A program made the translations under genes and the position numbers. DNA of 64,000 nt from contig NZ_CP159829.1 in the NCBI RefSeq assembly GCF_047730065.1, positions 1 to 64,000 of the forward strand, given 5' to 3'. The DNA is from Njordibacter sp028825405 (GTDB taxonomy: Bacteria; Pseudomonadota; Gammaproteobacteria; Pseudomonadales; Balneatricaceae). How positions within the stretch are numbered: the stretch's first letter is position 1; each line of letters starts with the position of its first letter. Positions 37,179 through 49,909 of this stretch are shown piece after piece. Below the pieces are notes generated by a model that was given only the letters and a program-made list of their open reading frames with translations, did no database searches and was not told where the DNA came from.

Positions 37179-37784
37179 ATGAAGAAACTGATTGTATGTA
37201 TGATGGTTGGCCTTGGCTGGATGAGTTTTGCCTATGCAGCTGGTGACGCAGCGTCAGGTCAAGGTAAAGTAGCTGTATGCAGTGGATGCCATGGCGCTGA
37301 TGGCAACAGCATGATTCCGAGTTTCCCTAAGCTAGCGGGTCAAGGCGAAGTGTATCTGGTCAATCAGTTAAAAGACATTCGCGATGGCGCTCGTAATGTG
37401 CCTCAAATGATGGGAATTTTGACTGGCCGTACCGATCAAGACTTGGCTGACATGGCTGCCTTTTATAGCACCCAAAAAGTCACGGTGGGTGCTACTAACC
37501 CAGATTTACTCGACTTGGGTCGTCAAATTTACCGCGCAGGTATTGCTGAAAAAGGTGTAGCAGCTTGCACTGCGTGCCACTCTCCTACAGGAGCAGGTAA
37601 CGCCCAAGCTGGTTTTCCAGCCGTGGGTGGACAGCATGCAGACTATCTTATTAGTCAGCTCAAAGCATACCGCACAGAAACCCGCACCAACGGCCAAGCT
37701 AAGTTGATGCAGCAGGTTGCTGCCCTTTTGAGCGACAAAGAAATTGAAGCTGTGGCAAGCTACATGCAAGGCTTATCTGAATAA
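37179..37784 (+). CDS. Cytochrome c4 (di-heme, periplasmic)
   Basis: A 201-residue periplasmic electron carrier. The first 20 residues form a signal peptide ending before AAGDAASGQGKV. Two class I heme sites CSGCH (about 34-38) and CTACH (about 127-131), with matching internal halves, give the di-heme cytochrome c4 pattern. It passes electrons to terminal oxidases in related bacteria. Followed by a hairpin terminator and dsbA. Confidence 0.92.
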   Translation: MKKLIVCMMVGLGWMSFAYAAGDAASGQGKVAVCSGCHGADGNSMIPSFPKLAGQGEVYLVNQLKDIRDGARNVPQMMGILTGRTDQDLADMAAFYSTQKVTVGATNPDLLDLGRQIYRAGIAEKGVAACTACHSPTGAGNAQAGFPAVGGQHADYLISQLKAYRTETRTNGQAKLMQQVAALLSDKEIEAVASYMQGLSE

Positions 37785-37799
37785 TTAGATAAGCGATTC

Positions 37800-37826
37800 A
37801 AAAAGGTGGCTCAGGCCACCTTTTTT
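37800..37826 (+). terminator. Rho-independent terminator after cytochrome c4 gene
   Basis: An A run, then GGTGGC, loop TCAG, GCCACC, and six T residues. It sits 16 bases after the cytochrome c4 stop codon. Confidence 0.88.
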
Positions 37827-37939
37827 ATTTGTTAGCAGTTAGGCTTAGTCAATACTCAGTCAAGGCTGAGTCAAGGTAAGCTCTTCCATTGCCTAACGCG
37901 TTACTCTAAATATCTACAAAATCACTCAGGAGAACAAGC

Positions 37940-38557
37940 ATGTTGAAGAAAATTATTACTCTATTGGCTCTAGTCAGTTTGCCAGTATTTGCGATGGCTG
38001 CAGAGTATCAAGCAGGCACACATTATATTGTCTTAGACAAACCTATTAAATCGTCAAACACTGAAAAAATCGTAGTGAATGAGTTTTTTGGGTATACCTG
38101 CCCTCATTGCAATGGTTTTGAGCCACAGTTGCACAAGTGGGCTAGTGCGCAAACTGATGATGTAAGCTTTATGCCTATTCCAGTAATCTTTGGTCGTAGT
38201 TGGGAACCTTATGCAAAGGCATATTTTGTGGGGCTCAACTTAGGTGTGTTAGAACAGACTCACCAGGCTATGTATGATGCGATACATATTGATAAAAGGA
38301 AAATGACTAATCGACAAGCGTTAGCCGCTTTCTTTGCTGAACATGGCGTTATTAAGGCTGATTTTGATAGTGCCTATGATTCATTCGATCTGCAAAATAA
38401 AATACGCCAAGGCAATCGTTTAGCCGCCCAATCACAGATAACAGGTGTGCCATCGATGTTAGTCAATGGCAAGTATATGGTGAATGCAACTTTGGCAGGT
38501 AGTTCTGAAGGCATGCTTGCGGTTGTGGATTATCTGGTAGACCTTGAAAACCAATAA
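37940..38557 (+). CDS. dsbA: Thiol:disulfide interchange protein DsbA
   Basis: Periplasmic oxidase that introduces disulfide bonds into secreted proteins. The 205-residue protein has an N-terminal signal peptide (IITLLALVSLPVFAMAA), a thioredoxin fold with the catalytic CPHC in EFFGYTCPHCNGFEP (about 47-61), and the cis-Pro loop TGVPSMLVNG (about 172-181). A CAGGAG ribosome site precedes ATG 37940. It is alone between two terminator-like gaps, next to the cytochrome gene as in Pseudomonas. Confidence 0.95.
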   Translation: MLKKIITLLALVSLPVFAMAAEYQAGTHYIVLDKPIKSSNTEKIVVNEFFGYTCPHCNGFEPQLHKWASAQTDDVSFMPIPVIFGRSWEPYAKAYFVGLNLGVLEQTHQAMYDAIHIDKRKMTNRQALAAFFAEHGVIKADFDSAYDSFDLQNKIRQGNRLAAQSQITGVPSMLVNGKYMVNATLAGSSEGMLAVVDYLVDLENQ

Positions 38558-38647
38558 GCTTGATTAAGGTCACGACAAGGTGATTGTAGCAGGGTAGAAT
38601 GAGGCTAACGAGCACAAGCTTAATTATAGCAACGGACACACAAACAC

Positions 38648-39406
38648 ATGAGCGATCAAGGCCCCAAGCCGACTACGCATTTTGGTTTTAAAGAAGTTCC
38701 AATGGGCGACAAAGTAAGCCAAGTGGCTGGCGTCTTTCATTCTGTGGCAGCGAAATATGATGTTATGAATGACCTAATGTCCATGGGTATTCATCGTCTA
38801 TGGAAACGCCAAACCATTGAAATGAGTGGTGTAAGGGTGGGTGATTCAGTGCTCGATTTAGCTGGTGGTACGGGCGATCTCACCATGCGTTTTAGTGAGT
38901 TAGTGGGGCCCGAAGGTCATGTCATCTTGGCTGATATCAATGAGTCTATGATTAAGGTAGGACGGGATCGGTTAATTGATAAAGGTGTGGTTGGTAATGT
39001 CAGCTACGTACAAGCTAACGCTGAAGCTTTGCCTTTTCCTGATGATAGCTTTGATTGCATCACCATCGCCTTTGGCCTGCGCAACGTGACTGATAAAGAT
39101 AAGGCCTTGGCGTCAATGCAACGCGTGTTGAAGCCTGGTGGCCGTTTGTTAGTGTTAGAGTTTTCTAAAACAAATAACCCACTGCTAACTAAGGTTTATG
39201 ATACCTACTCGTTCAACATATTACCAAAAATTGGTAGGTTCATTGCGGACGATGAAGCCAGCTACCGCTATTTGGCAGAATCTATTCGTATGCATCCAGA
39301 CCAAGTCACCCTAAAGGGCATGATGGAAGCAGCAGGCCTGGTTAACTGTCGCTTCCACAATATGACAGGTGGCATCGTGGCCTTGCATTACGGCGTTAAA
39401 GCTTAA
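38648..39406 (+). CDS. ubiE: Ubiquinone/menaquinone biosynthesis methyltransferase UbiE
   Basis: C-methyltransferase in ubiquinone synthesis. The 252-residue protein starts with THFGFKEVPMGDKVSQVAGVFHSVA (residues 10-34 region) and has the SAM motif LDLAGGTGDLTMRF, LADINESMI, and the family motif FDCITIAFGLRNVTD (about 137-151). It is followed after 22 bases by ubiB, without the ubiJ (SCP2-domain) gene that lies between them in E. coli. Confidence 0.97.
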   Translation: MSDQGPKPTTHFGFKEVPMGDKVSQVAGVFHSVAAKYDVMNDLMSMGIHRLWKRQTIEMSGVRVGDSVLDLAGGTGDLTMRFSELVGPEGHVILADINESMIKVGRDRLIDKGVVGNVSYVQANAEALPFPDDSFDCITIAFGLRNVTDKDKALASMQRVLKPGGRLLVLEFSKTNNPLLTKVYDTYSFNILPKIGRFIADDEASYRYLAESIRMHPDQVTLKGMMEAAGLVNCRFHNMTGGIVALHYGVKA

Positions 39407-39428
39407 TTAGTGGGAATATAATGAGCCC

Positions 39429-41045
39429 ATGAAAGCAATTTTTCGCAGCTTCTCGATTCTTCGAGTGATCATCCGCTATCGTCTAGATGTGCCTTTATTA
39501 GGCTATTCTTTGCCCTTGCCAGTCAGGCTAATATTTTGGTGTATGCCATGGCGTTTGCTGGTGCCTGTGCGAGGTAGCGTGGGCCAGCGTCTGCGTTTAG
39601 CGTTAATTGACTTAGGCCCTGTGTTTGTTAAATTTGGCCAATTGTTATCCACGCGTAGGGATATGCTAGATGACGAATTAGCTGAACAGTTGGCTACCTT
39701 ACTGGATAAAGTTCCCGCTTTCGACAGTCAGCAATCTAAGCGCTTAATCGAGCAAGCTTTAAAGCAAACTGTGGTTGATGCCTTTGCAGAATTTGATGAC
39801 GAACCCCTAGCCTCTGCTTCTGTTGCCCAGGTGCATAGTGCGCGCTTAATCAGTGGTGAAGCGGTTGTTGTGAAGATCATTCGCCCTGGAATTAGACGCA
39901 CTATAGAACGGGATTTAAAATTAATGCGCTTAGTGGCCAAAGTGATTAACGTGGCGGTTCCCGATCTCAGGCGTCTGCGCTTGCATGACGTTATTGATGA
40001 ATATGAAAAGACCATTTTAGATGAGCTTGATTTGCAGCGTGAGGCGGGTAATGCGAGTCAACTCAGGCGCAATTTTGAAAACTCTAACCTTTTGTATATC
40101 CCTAAAATGTATTGGCATTTGAGTAATCCTTCAGTACTGGTTCAGGAACGCATCTATGGTGTGCCTGTTAGTGACATTGCGGCGATTGAAAAAGCAGGCA
40201 TTAGCCGACAAGAACTAGCTAAACGAGGTGTCGAAATCTTCTTCACCCAAGTGTTTCGTGATAGTTTTTTTCATGCTGACATGCACCCAGGCAATATTTT
40301 TGTGAATCCGTCGCTGCCCAACGACCCCCAATATATGGCTGTCGATTTTGGCATTGTTGGCAGCCTCTCACAAGAAGATCAAACCTATCTAGCACGTATT
40401 TTGTTGGCTTTTTTCAACCGTGATTATCGACAAATTGCTCAGTTGCATGTGGACTGTGGATGGCTGCCCGCAGACACCAAAGTGCACGAGTTTGAGGGGG
40501 CAATTCGGGGCGTGAGTGAGCCCATCTTTTCGAAACCCTTGGCTGAGATTTCTTTTGCTCAAGTACTATTGGGTTTATTCCAAACGGCTCGCCGATTTAA
40601 TATGCAGGTTCAGCCACAGCTGGTTCTACTGCAAAAAACAATGCTCAACATAGAAGGCTTAGGTCGTCAGTTGTACCCACAATTGAACTTATGGGAGACC
40701 GCCCAGCCGATTCTGGAAGAATGGTTCAAGCGCCAAGTGAGTCCCAAACAAGTTTACCGGCAGCTTAAGCAAGAGTGGCCAGACCTAGCTCAACAGTTAC
40801 CCTATTTGCCTGGCTTAGTGCACGATGCCTTGCAACAGTCGGCGCGCTCTTTGCCAGTCACTGCAACGGTCACAAAAGCCCCCAAGTCAAAAGGACATTG
40901 GAGTGGTCTAATCGGTTTAGTTCTTGTGCTGGCGGCTGCTGCGTTGCATCCTATACCCTTAGCAGATCAGGTGTGGGTAGCTCCAGTAAGTGCCGTGTTA
41001 GGCTTTATTGGTATCTTGATATTATGGAATAGAGGTAATCACTGA
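39429..41045 (+). CDS. ubiB: Ubiquinone biosynthesis regulatory protein kinase-like UbiB
   Basis: ABC1/ADCK-family atypical kinase-like ATPase needed for ubiquinone synthesis. The 538-residue protein has the signature KFGQLLSTRRDML (about 67-79, KxGQ motif), an AQVHSARL loop (about 131-138), VVVKIIRPGI, and HADMHPGNIFV (about 287-297), and DFGIVG. Two C-terminal membrane segments follow (about 495-535). It overlaps hisI by 1-4 bases and begins a run ubiE-ubiB-hisI-hisE-tatABC. Confidence 0.96.
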   Translation: MKAIFRSFSILRVIIRYRLDVPLLGYSLPLPVRLIFWCMPWRLLVPVRGSVGQRLRLALIDLGPVFVKFGQLLSTRRDMLDDELAEQLATLLDKVPAFDSQQSKRLIEQALKQTVVDAFAEFDDEPLASASVAQVHSARLISGEAVVVKIIRPGIRRTIERDLKLMRLVAKVINVAVPDLRRLRLHDVIDEYEKTILDELDLQREAGNASQLRRNFENSNLLYIPKMYWHLSNPSVLVQERIYGVPVSDIAAIEKAGISRQELAKRGVEIFFTQVFRDSFFHADMHPGNIFVNPSLPNDPQYMAVDFGIVGSLSQEDQTYLARILLAFFNRDYRQIAQLHVDCGWLPADTKVHEFEGAIRGVSEPIFSKPLAEISFAQVLLGLFQTARRFNMQVQPQLVLLQKTMLNIEGLGRQLYPQLNLWETAQPILEEWFKRQVSPKQVYRQLKQEWPDLAQQLPYLPGLVHDALQQSARSLPVTATVTKAPKSKGHWSGLIGLVLVLAAAALHPIPLADQVWVAPVSAVLGFIGILILWNRGNH

Positions 41046-41440
41046 TGTCTGCTGACGACTGGTTAAACCACATTCTGTGGGATGATAAAGGTTTGGTGCC
41101 TGCTATTGCCCAAGATTATAAAACGGGACAAATTTTGATGATGGCTTGGATGAACCAAGAGTCCTTAAAGTTAACGCAGCAAGAGCAGCGGGCGGTGTAT
41201 TGGTCGCGGTCAAGGGCACGCCTTTGGCGCAAGGGTGAAGAGTCAGGACATGTGCAAAAGTTACATAGCCTCCACTTAGACTGCGACGCTGATGTCATTT
41301 TATTAAAAGTCGAGCAAATGGGTGGTATTGCGTGCCATACCGGACGTCCCCATTGTTTTTTTAAGCGTTTGCATGATGGCCAATGGCTTGAAGAGGTGGC
41401 AGTAGTAAAAGACCCAAAGGAGATTTATACCCATGAGTGA
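41045..41440 (+). CDS. hisI: Phosphoribosyl-AMP cyclohydrolase
   Basis: Third step of histidine synthesis. The 131-residue stand-alone form has MMAWMNQESL, YWSRSRARLWRKGEESGH, the metal-binding DCDAD (about 78-82) and CHTGRPHCFF (about 97-106). Start overlaps the ubiB stop. Separate hisI and hisE genes next to tat genes are typical of Pseudomonas-type bacteria rather than enterobacteria, where hisIE is fused. Confidence 0.95.
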   Translation: MSADDWLNHILWDDKGLVPAIAQDYKTGQILMMAWMNQESLKLTQQEQRAVYWSRSRARLWRKGEESGHVQKLHSLHLDCDADVILLKVEQMGGIACHTGRPHCFFKRLHDGQWLEEVAVVKDPKEIYTHE

Positions 41441-41762
41441 TGTATTGAACGCGCTGCAGTTGGTGCTGCAGGAGCGCAAGCAGGCGCCGCCTGAATCATC
41501 CTACGTGGCTAGTTTGCACGCCCAGGGTTTAAATAAAATATTGGAAAAAATTGGTGAAGAAACCACAGAAGTGATCTTGGCTGCAAAAGATACGCAAGAT
41601 CTGGGTACGACTAAAGCCGTCATTGCTGAAACCGCAGATTTATGGTTCCATTGCTTGGTAATGCTATCGCACCTTGGCGAAGATCATACCGCAGTTTTAA
41701 AAGAGCTGGAGCGGCGATTCAATTTGTCGGGTTTAGTGGAAAAGGCTAATCGTAGCCAGTAA
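41433..41762 (+). CDS. hisE: Phosphoribosyl-ATP diphosphatase
   Basis: Second step of histidine synthesis. The 109-residue protein has the all-alpha MazG-like fold with KILEKIGEETTEVILAAKD (about 34-52) and ETADLWFHCLVML (about 69-81). Its start overlaps hisI by 8 bases, so they are coupled, matching their consecutive reactions. Confidence 0.95.
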   Translation: MSDVLNALQLVLQERKQAPPESSYVASLHAQGLNKILEKIGEETTEVILAAKDTQDLGTTKAVIAETADLWFHCLVMLSHLGEDHTAVLKELERRFNLSGLVEKANRSQ

Positions 41763-41786
41763 TTTATTAATAAGGAGTAGAGTCTC

Positions 41787-42035
41787 ATGGGTTTAGGTGG
41801 AATCAGTATCTGGCAGTTAGTGATCGTTTTGGCCATTATCTTGTTGCTATTTGGCAGTAAGAAACTAAGAAACATTGGTGGTGATTTAGGTAAGGCGGTC
41901 AAAGGGTTTAAGTCGGCTATGAAAGATGGTACTGAAGAGCCCAAAGCGATTGACGACAAGCAAGATGCTAGTTTTAGTGCAGACACCTCTGCTGACACTA
42001 CTGCTGAAAAAGAATCAGCAAAAACTGATAAATAG
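41787..42035 (+). CDS. tatA: Sec-independent protein translocase TatA
   Basis: Forms the protein-conducting assembly of the Tat pathway, which exports folded proteins. The 82-residue protein has one membrane helix (WQLVIVLAIILLLFG, about 8-22), the SKKLRNIGGDLGKAVKGFK amphipathic helix with the family FGxxKL pattern, and a charged tail. An AAGGAG site precedes ATG 41787. First of tatABC. Confidence 0.95.
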   Translation: MGLGGISIWQLVIVLAIILLLFGSKKLRNIGGDLGKAVKGFKSAMKDGTEEPKAIDDKQDASFSADTSADTTAEKESAKTDK

Positions 42036-42046
42036 CGGCCAAATTT

Positions 42047-42535
42047 ATGTTTGATATTGGTTTTACAGAGCTGGTACTCGTCGCTGTGATTGGCTTGTTG
42101 ATACTTGGCCCAGAACGTATGCCCGTTGCTGTGCGGACTATTGGTTTATGGGTAGGAAAAATAAAGCGTACTGTCAGTGGCGTACAAAAAGAGATACAGG
42201 ATGAGCTAAGGGTTGACGAAATTCGTAAGAAGGCGGATGAGAACCGTAAAGCCATTGAAGACAGGATGGCTGAATTACAGGCAGAAACAGATATTATGGA
42301 AGCCCCCGTAGTTGCCGCACAAGAAAATCAACCAGCAAAAAAACCTATGAAAAAAACGGCAGCAAAAGTTGTAAAGAAACCGACTCAAGACGCTGAAGAA
42401 AAACCTGCAAAGAAACCTACAAAAAAAGCTGTAGAGAAGTCGACACTGGATGTTGATAAAAAAGTGGCAAAGCAACCTGTAAAGAAATCTGCAAAAAACG
42501 TTGAACAAAAAGAACCCTCAATTGGCGGCTCTTAA
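42047..42535 (+). CDS. tatB: Sec-independent protein translocase TatB
   Basis: TatB works with TatC to bind twin-arginine signal peptides. The 162-residue protein starts MFDIGFTELVLVAVIGLLIL, with the characteristic GPERMPVAVRTIG hinge (about 22-34). The C-terminal half (about 95-162) is a Lys/Pro/Ala-rich low-complexity tail of repeated KKPxKK-like units; AAGAAACC-type nucleotide repeats run from about 42325 to 42500. Gap to tatA is 11 bases. Confidence 0.93.
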   Translation: MFDIGFTELVLVAVIGLLILGPERMPVAVRTIGLWVGKIKRTVSGVQKEIQDELRVDEIRKKADENRKAIEDRMAELQAETDIMEAPVVAAQENQPAKKPMKKTAAKVVKKPTQDAEEKPAKKPTKKAVEKSTLDVDKKVAKQPVKKSAKNVEQKEPSIGGS

Positions 42536-42553
42536 CTGTTTTTGGAACACACT

Positions 42554-43345
42554 ATGAGCGACGCAAAAGCCTACACCAAAGAACAAGAGCCTGAACTACC
42601 CTTAATGAGTCACTTGATAGAACTGCGTAATCGGTTATTGAAGGCGGTCGTCTTGGTGGTGCTATTTTTTGCTTGTATGTTTCCTTTTTCGAACGATCTC
42701 TACCTCTATCTTTCTGATCCCTTGCGCAGTCTTCTGCCTGAAGGCTCCACCATGATCGCTACGCAAGTGGCCTCTCCTTTTTTAGCACCTTTCAAGCTCA
42801 CTATGGTGCTCGCATTATTCTTGGGTATGCCGTTTATATTGCATCAAGCGTGGAGCTTTATTGCCCCAGGACTTTATAAGAAAGAGAAGCGCTTGGCACT
42901 GCCTTTGTTAGGCTCCAGTATAATTTTGTTCTATTTGGGTATCGCTTTTGCTTACTACGTTGTGTTTCCACTGATTTTTGGATTTTTTACAGCAACGGGT
43001 CCTGAAGACGTTAAAGTTATGACCGATATATCGGCCTACCTCGATTTTGTTCTGAAGCTCTTTTTTGCATTTGGTATTGTTTTTGAAATTCCCATAGCGA
43101 CGATATTGCTTATCTGGTCAGGTGCAACCACGGCTGACGATTTAGCTAAAAAGCGGGCCTATGTGTTAGTCAGTTGTTTTGTTATTGGTATGTTAATTAC
43201 CCCACCCGATGTGATCTCTCAAACCTTACTTGCTGTGCCTATGTGGTTATTATTTGAGGTAGGTATTTTGGTGGGTCGGTTCGTCAAGCCAAATACTGAT
43301 GATGATGCGGAAGAAGATGTCAAAGAATCAACTACAGTAGATTAG
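42554..43345 (+). CDS. tatC: Sec-independent protein translocase TatC
   Basis: Integral membrane receptor for twin-arginine signal peptides. The 263-residue protein has the N-terminal PLMSHLIELRNRLLKAV and about six hydrophobic helices, including FIAPGLYKKEKRLALPL (family signature) and ITPPDVISQTLLAVPMWLLFE near the end. The frame extends to a TTG at 42542, but ATG 42554 is preceded by TTGGAA at a good distance. Ends the tatABC operon before an rRNA control region. Confidence 0.96.
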   Translation: MSDAKAYTKEQEPELPLMSHLIELRNRLLKAVVLVVLFFACMFPFSNDLYLYLSDPLRSLLPEGSTMIATQVASPFLAPFKLTMVLALFLGMPFILHQAWSFIAPGLYKKEKRLALPLLGSSIILFYLGIAFAYYVVFPLIFGFFTATGPEDVKVMTDISAYLDFVLKLFFAFGIVFEIPIATILLIWSGATTADDLAKKRAYVLVSCFVIGMLITPPDVISQTLLAVPMWLLFEVGILVGRFVKPNTDDDAEEDVKESTTVD

Positions 43346-43368
43346 CCAATCGGCTGAGCTACTCACCC

Positions 43369-43384
43369 CTGGGCTAAGGCCCAG
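43369..43384. other. Small hairpin after tatC
   Basis: CTGGGC and GCCCAG surround the loop TAAG, 24 bases past the tatC stop. No T-tract follows; it may be part of a composite 3' structure. Confidence 0.5.
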
Positions 43385-43390
43385 TGGATC

Positions 43391-43424
43391 ATTTCAAGTG
43401 CAGCCGTACGGCTGCACTTGAAAT
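43391..43424. repeat. Perfect 34-bp palindrome between tatC and rrn promoters
   Basis: The sequence from 43391 to 43424 is a perfect inverted repeat of 17 + 17 bases with no spacer, centred on CGTACG. Arms begin ATTTCAAGTGCAGCC and end GGCTGCACTTGAAAT. No T-tract follows, so it is not a standard intrinsic terminator, though it could fold into a long hairpin in tatC mRNA or bind a dimeric protein. Confidence 0.75.
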
Positions 43425-43489
43425 ACGGGTGTTGCTCTAGTTTGAGTGTCAGTTTAAGTCCTTTATTTCACCTCATTGCCTTAAACCGC

Positions 43490-43517
43490 TTGTGCTTTGC
43501 CGTGCGATGGATATAAT
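43490..43517 (+). promoter_or_regulatory. Upstream rRNA promoter P1
   Basis: TTGTGC at 43490-43495 and TATAAT at 43512-43517 are 16 bases apart. The following GGCGCTCC is GC-rich, as in stringently controlled rRNA P1 discriminators. Confidence 0.7.
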
Positions 43518-43650
43518 GGCGCTCCCTTGTTAAAGGGGCCTGTGACACGCCTTAAGCGAGTCGTTAAAAGGCCTTGTAAAACAAAGGTCTGGCAAAATCC
43601 TAAGGGACGCGTCAGGGATCGAAATAAAGTGGTTATTTACACCATTTCGA

Positions 43651-43678
43651 TTGACGGCGAGGATTACTTCGGTATAAT
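43651..43678 (+). promoter_or_regulatory. Downstream rRNA promoter P2
   Basis: TTGACG at 43651-43656 and TATAAT at 43673-43678 are 16 bases apart, close to the sigma-70 consensus. A short 43497..43694 reading frame overlying P1 and P2 is not a gene. Confidence 0.75.
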
Positions 43679-43727
43679 ACGTCACCTCGGTTGAGCGCAC
43701 TGCTTTAGGGCAAATCATTCAATCGAC

Positions 43728-43739
43728 CGCTCTTTAACA
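43728..43739 (+). promoter_or_regulatory. boxA antitermination element in the rrn leader
   Basis: CGCTCTTTAACA differs from the TGCTCTTTAACA boxA of E. coli by its first base and is about 50 bases after P2, 233 before 16S. NusB/NusE-S10 binding would be expected. Confidence 0.75.
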
Positions 43740-43740
43740 A

Positions 43741-43757
43741 TTTAATCAAGTAATTCG
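43741..43757 (+). other. Left arm of the 16S RNA processing stem
   Basis: TTTAATCAAGTAATTCG is fully complementary to CGAATTACTTGATTAAA at 45547-45563 in the spacer, so 16S pre-rRNA is bracketed by a 17-bp stem, the normal RNase III substrate. Confidence 0.8.
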
Positions 43758-43971
43758 TGTGGGCGTTTGTTGGATTGGCAATAAGACCTGAACCCTTTCT
43801 TCGGAATAAGGTTGAGGCAACGATCAAACAGACGACTCGTGAATTCATTTAATATTGGCTTTTATGCTTGGCTTCGGTCGAGGATGGAGGTCAGCGTAAT
43901 TAAGTTTACAGTAAGAGTTTGAGCAAAAAATTAGATGATCTTTTCTTCGGGATTGATTGTCGAACATTTTT

Positions 43972-45516
<1,545 letters not shown>

Positions 45517-45918
45517 AACGCAAAGCCACCCGGCAAGCGCTCACAACGAATTACTTGATTAAAGAATGAGAGCTGACGCAAGTCAGCCCTCATTGTTAAA
45601 GGCTGTCTGGCGTATGCTGGGCCTGCTCTTTAAAAAAATGGATTTGTGATATCGATTGATGGATTGGCCCCGAGCCATGAAGTTAATCAGCGTTTAAACA
45701 CATCGTCACCAGCGGTTGTGTTTAGACAAAACGTTGCAACGTCTTCTAGCGATCACGTTGTAACAAAGTTTAGGTAATACACAGTTAATTATTCAATTTC
45801 TAATTAACTGATTATGTGTTTTATCGAGCGACTTATCCGAAGGCCCTAGCGATAGGGTTTATCGTAAACTTGATTGAAAGTAATTTGTCAGAATTACTGC
45901 GACCCTTTTGGGTTATAT
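45517..45918 (+). other. 16S-23S spacer without tRNA genes
   Basis: About 402 bases. I looked for acceptor/T-arm patterns of tRNA-Ile, tRNA-Ala or tRNA-Glu and found none. Contents: the right arm of the 16S processing stem (45547-45563), a boxA-like TGCTCTTTAA (45624-45633), a 10-bp hairpin CAGTTAATTA/TAATTAACTG (45782-45810), and the left part of the 23S stem (TTATAT before 45919). Confidence 0.8.
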
Positions 45919-48805
<2,887 letters not shown>

Positions 48806-48962
48806 ATATAACGCCAAAAGCGTTGTACAAGCGAAGAAGTACGATTAAGTTTACGAAGGATAAGTGCTTGATAAGCGCATGATGTAGGACCTAGACAGTG
48901 GATATCACAGATTCAAGGATGTAGATTGATTGTAGGATTGATTGATCTTCATTCACCTTTTT

Positions 48963-49081
48963 TGCTTGGCGACCATAGCGAGATGGAACCACCTGACCCC
49001 ATTCCGAACTCAGAAGTGAAACGTTTTAGCGCCGATGGTAGTGTGGGGTTTCCCCATGTGAGAGTAGGTCATCGCCAAGCA
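48963..49081 (+). rRNA. rrf: 5S ribosomal RNA
   Basis: TGCTTGGCGACCATAGCGAG begins it and GGTCATCGCCAAGCA ends it, about 119 bases; the ends pair. Conserved AACCACCTGACCCCATTCCG and AACTCAGAAGTGAAACG are present. The 157-base gap after 23S has no tRNA. Confidence 0.96.
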
Positions 49082-49095
49082 CCTCATTTAATAAG

Positions 49096-49128
49096 AAAGC
49101 CTCAATGCTCACGCACTGGGGCTTTTTT
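49096..49128 (+). terminator. rRNA operon terminator
   Basis: AAAGCCTCA pairs (with one G-U) with TGGGGCTTT around a short loop, followed by a T-tract. It follows the 5S end by 15 bases. Confidence 0.85.
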
Positions 49129-49205
49129 ATTGGGCGCTTAAAGTTATGATGTTAAAAGCCATGACCTTAAGTGTTTGAATTATGCTAACACTCAGGATGC
49201 CACTA

Positions 49206-49820
49206 ATGCTCGAGTCCACCCTAAAGTTTCTAGCCATTACTTTATTCTTAGAAGTGACCCCTGGGCCTGGTGTTCTGTTTATCCTTTACCAATCTGCCTT
49301 CAGTTTCCGTAATGCCATTGCGGGGACGATGGGCCTGTTAACATCCAATATTATCTGGATTAGCTTGGTGGCCACAGGTTTAGGCCTAGTATTAACTCAA
49401 AACCCTGTGGTATTTAACAGCTTACGATACCTTGGCGCTGCTTATTTAATGTATTTAGCTTATAAAATAATGCGCTATGGTATTAGCACCGCTCATGCGC
49501 CTGAAAACCCACAGGCACAGGAATATAAAAGTATTTGGTCTAGCTACCGCCAAGGTATGCTAACCTCATTAGCGAACCCTAAAGCCTTATTGTTTTTTAT
49601 GGCCCTATTTCCACAATTCACACGGCCAGATTATTTTGTCCACGACATTGTGTATTTTGGGGCTTTAAAAATGTTATGCCTAGGCACAGTGATGATTAGC
49701 TATGGCTTAATGGGCCGTCGTCTATTTAATTACATCGGCCAGTCATCTTGGTCTAAGGTCATTTCACGAGCCCTTGGCGGTGGCATAATGATTGCTGCCA
49801 TCGCCGTAGCTAGGGGCTAG
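49206..49820 (+). CDS. LysE family amino-acid exporter
   Basis: A 204-residue inner-membrane protein of the LysE/RhtB family. Start at ATG 49206, where MLESTLKFLAITLFLEVTPGPGV is a family N-terminus and AGGA lies 8 bases upstream; an ATG at 49182 gives a longer alternative. Hydrophobic helices and the conserved TPGPGVLF, SLANPKALLFFMALFPQF are seen. Exports amino acids or related compounds; substrate unknown. Confidence 0.85.
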   Translation: MLESTLKFLAITLFLEVTPGPGVLFILYQSAFSFRNAIAGTMGLLTSNIIWISLVATGLGLVLTQNPVVFNSLRYLGAAYLMYLAYKIMRYGISTAHAPENPQAQEYKSIWSSYRQGMLTSLANPKALLFFMALFPQFTRPDYFVHDIVYFGALKMLCLGTVMISYGLMGRRLFNYIGQSSWSKVISRALGGGIMIAAIAVARG

Positions 49821-49909
49821 CTCGGGTCAAGTGCCGCTTACCTTAGGCCATGACCCTAGCGCAATAACCCTTTATACTGATAGTCAAATGGTTAGATTGG
49901 AGAAACATT

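Noticed and set aside
43497..43694. 65-residue reading frame before 16S
   Set aside because: It spans both rRNA promoters and the leader; no family resemblance.
45517..45918. tRNA genes in the rRNA spacer
   Set aside because: No cloverleaf or T-arm pattern could be found.
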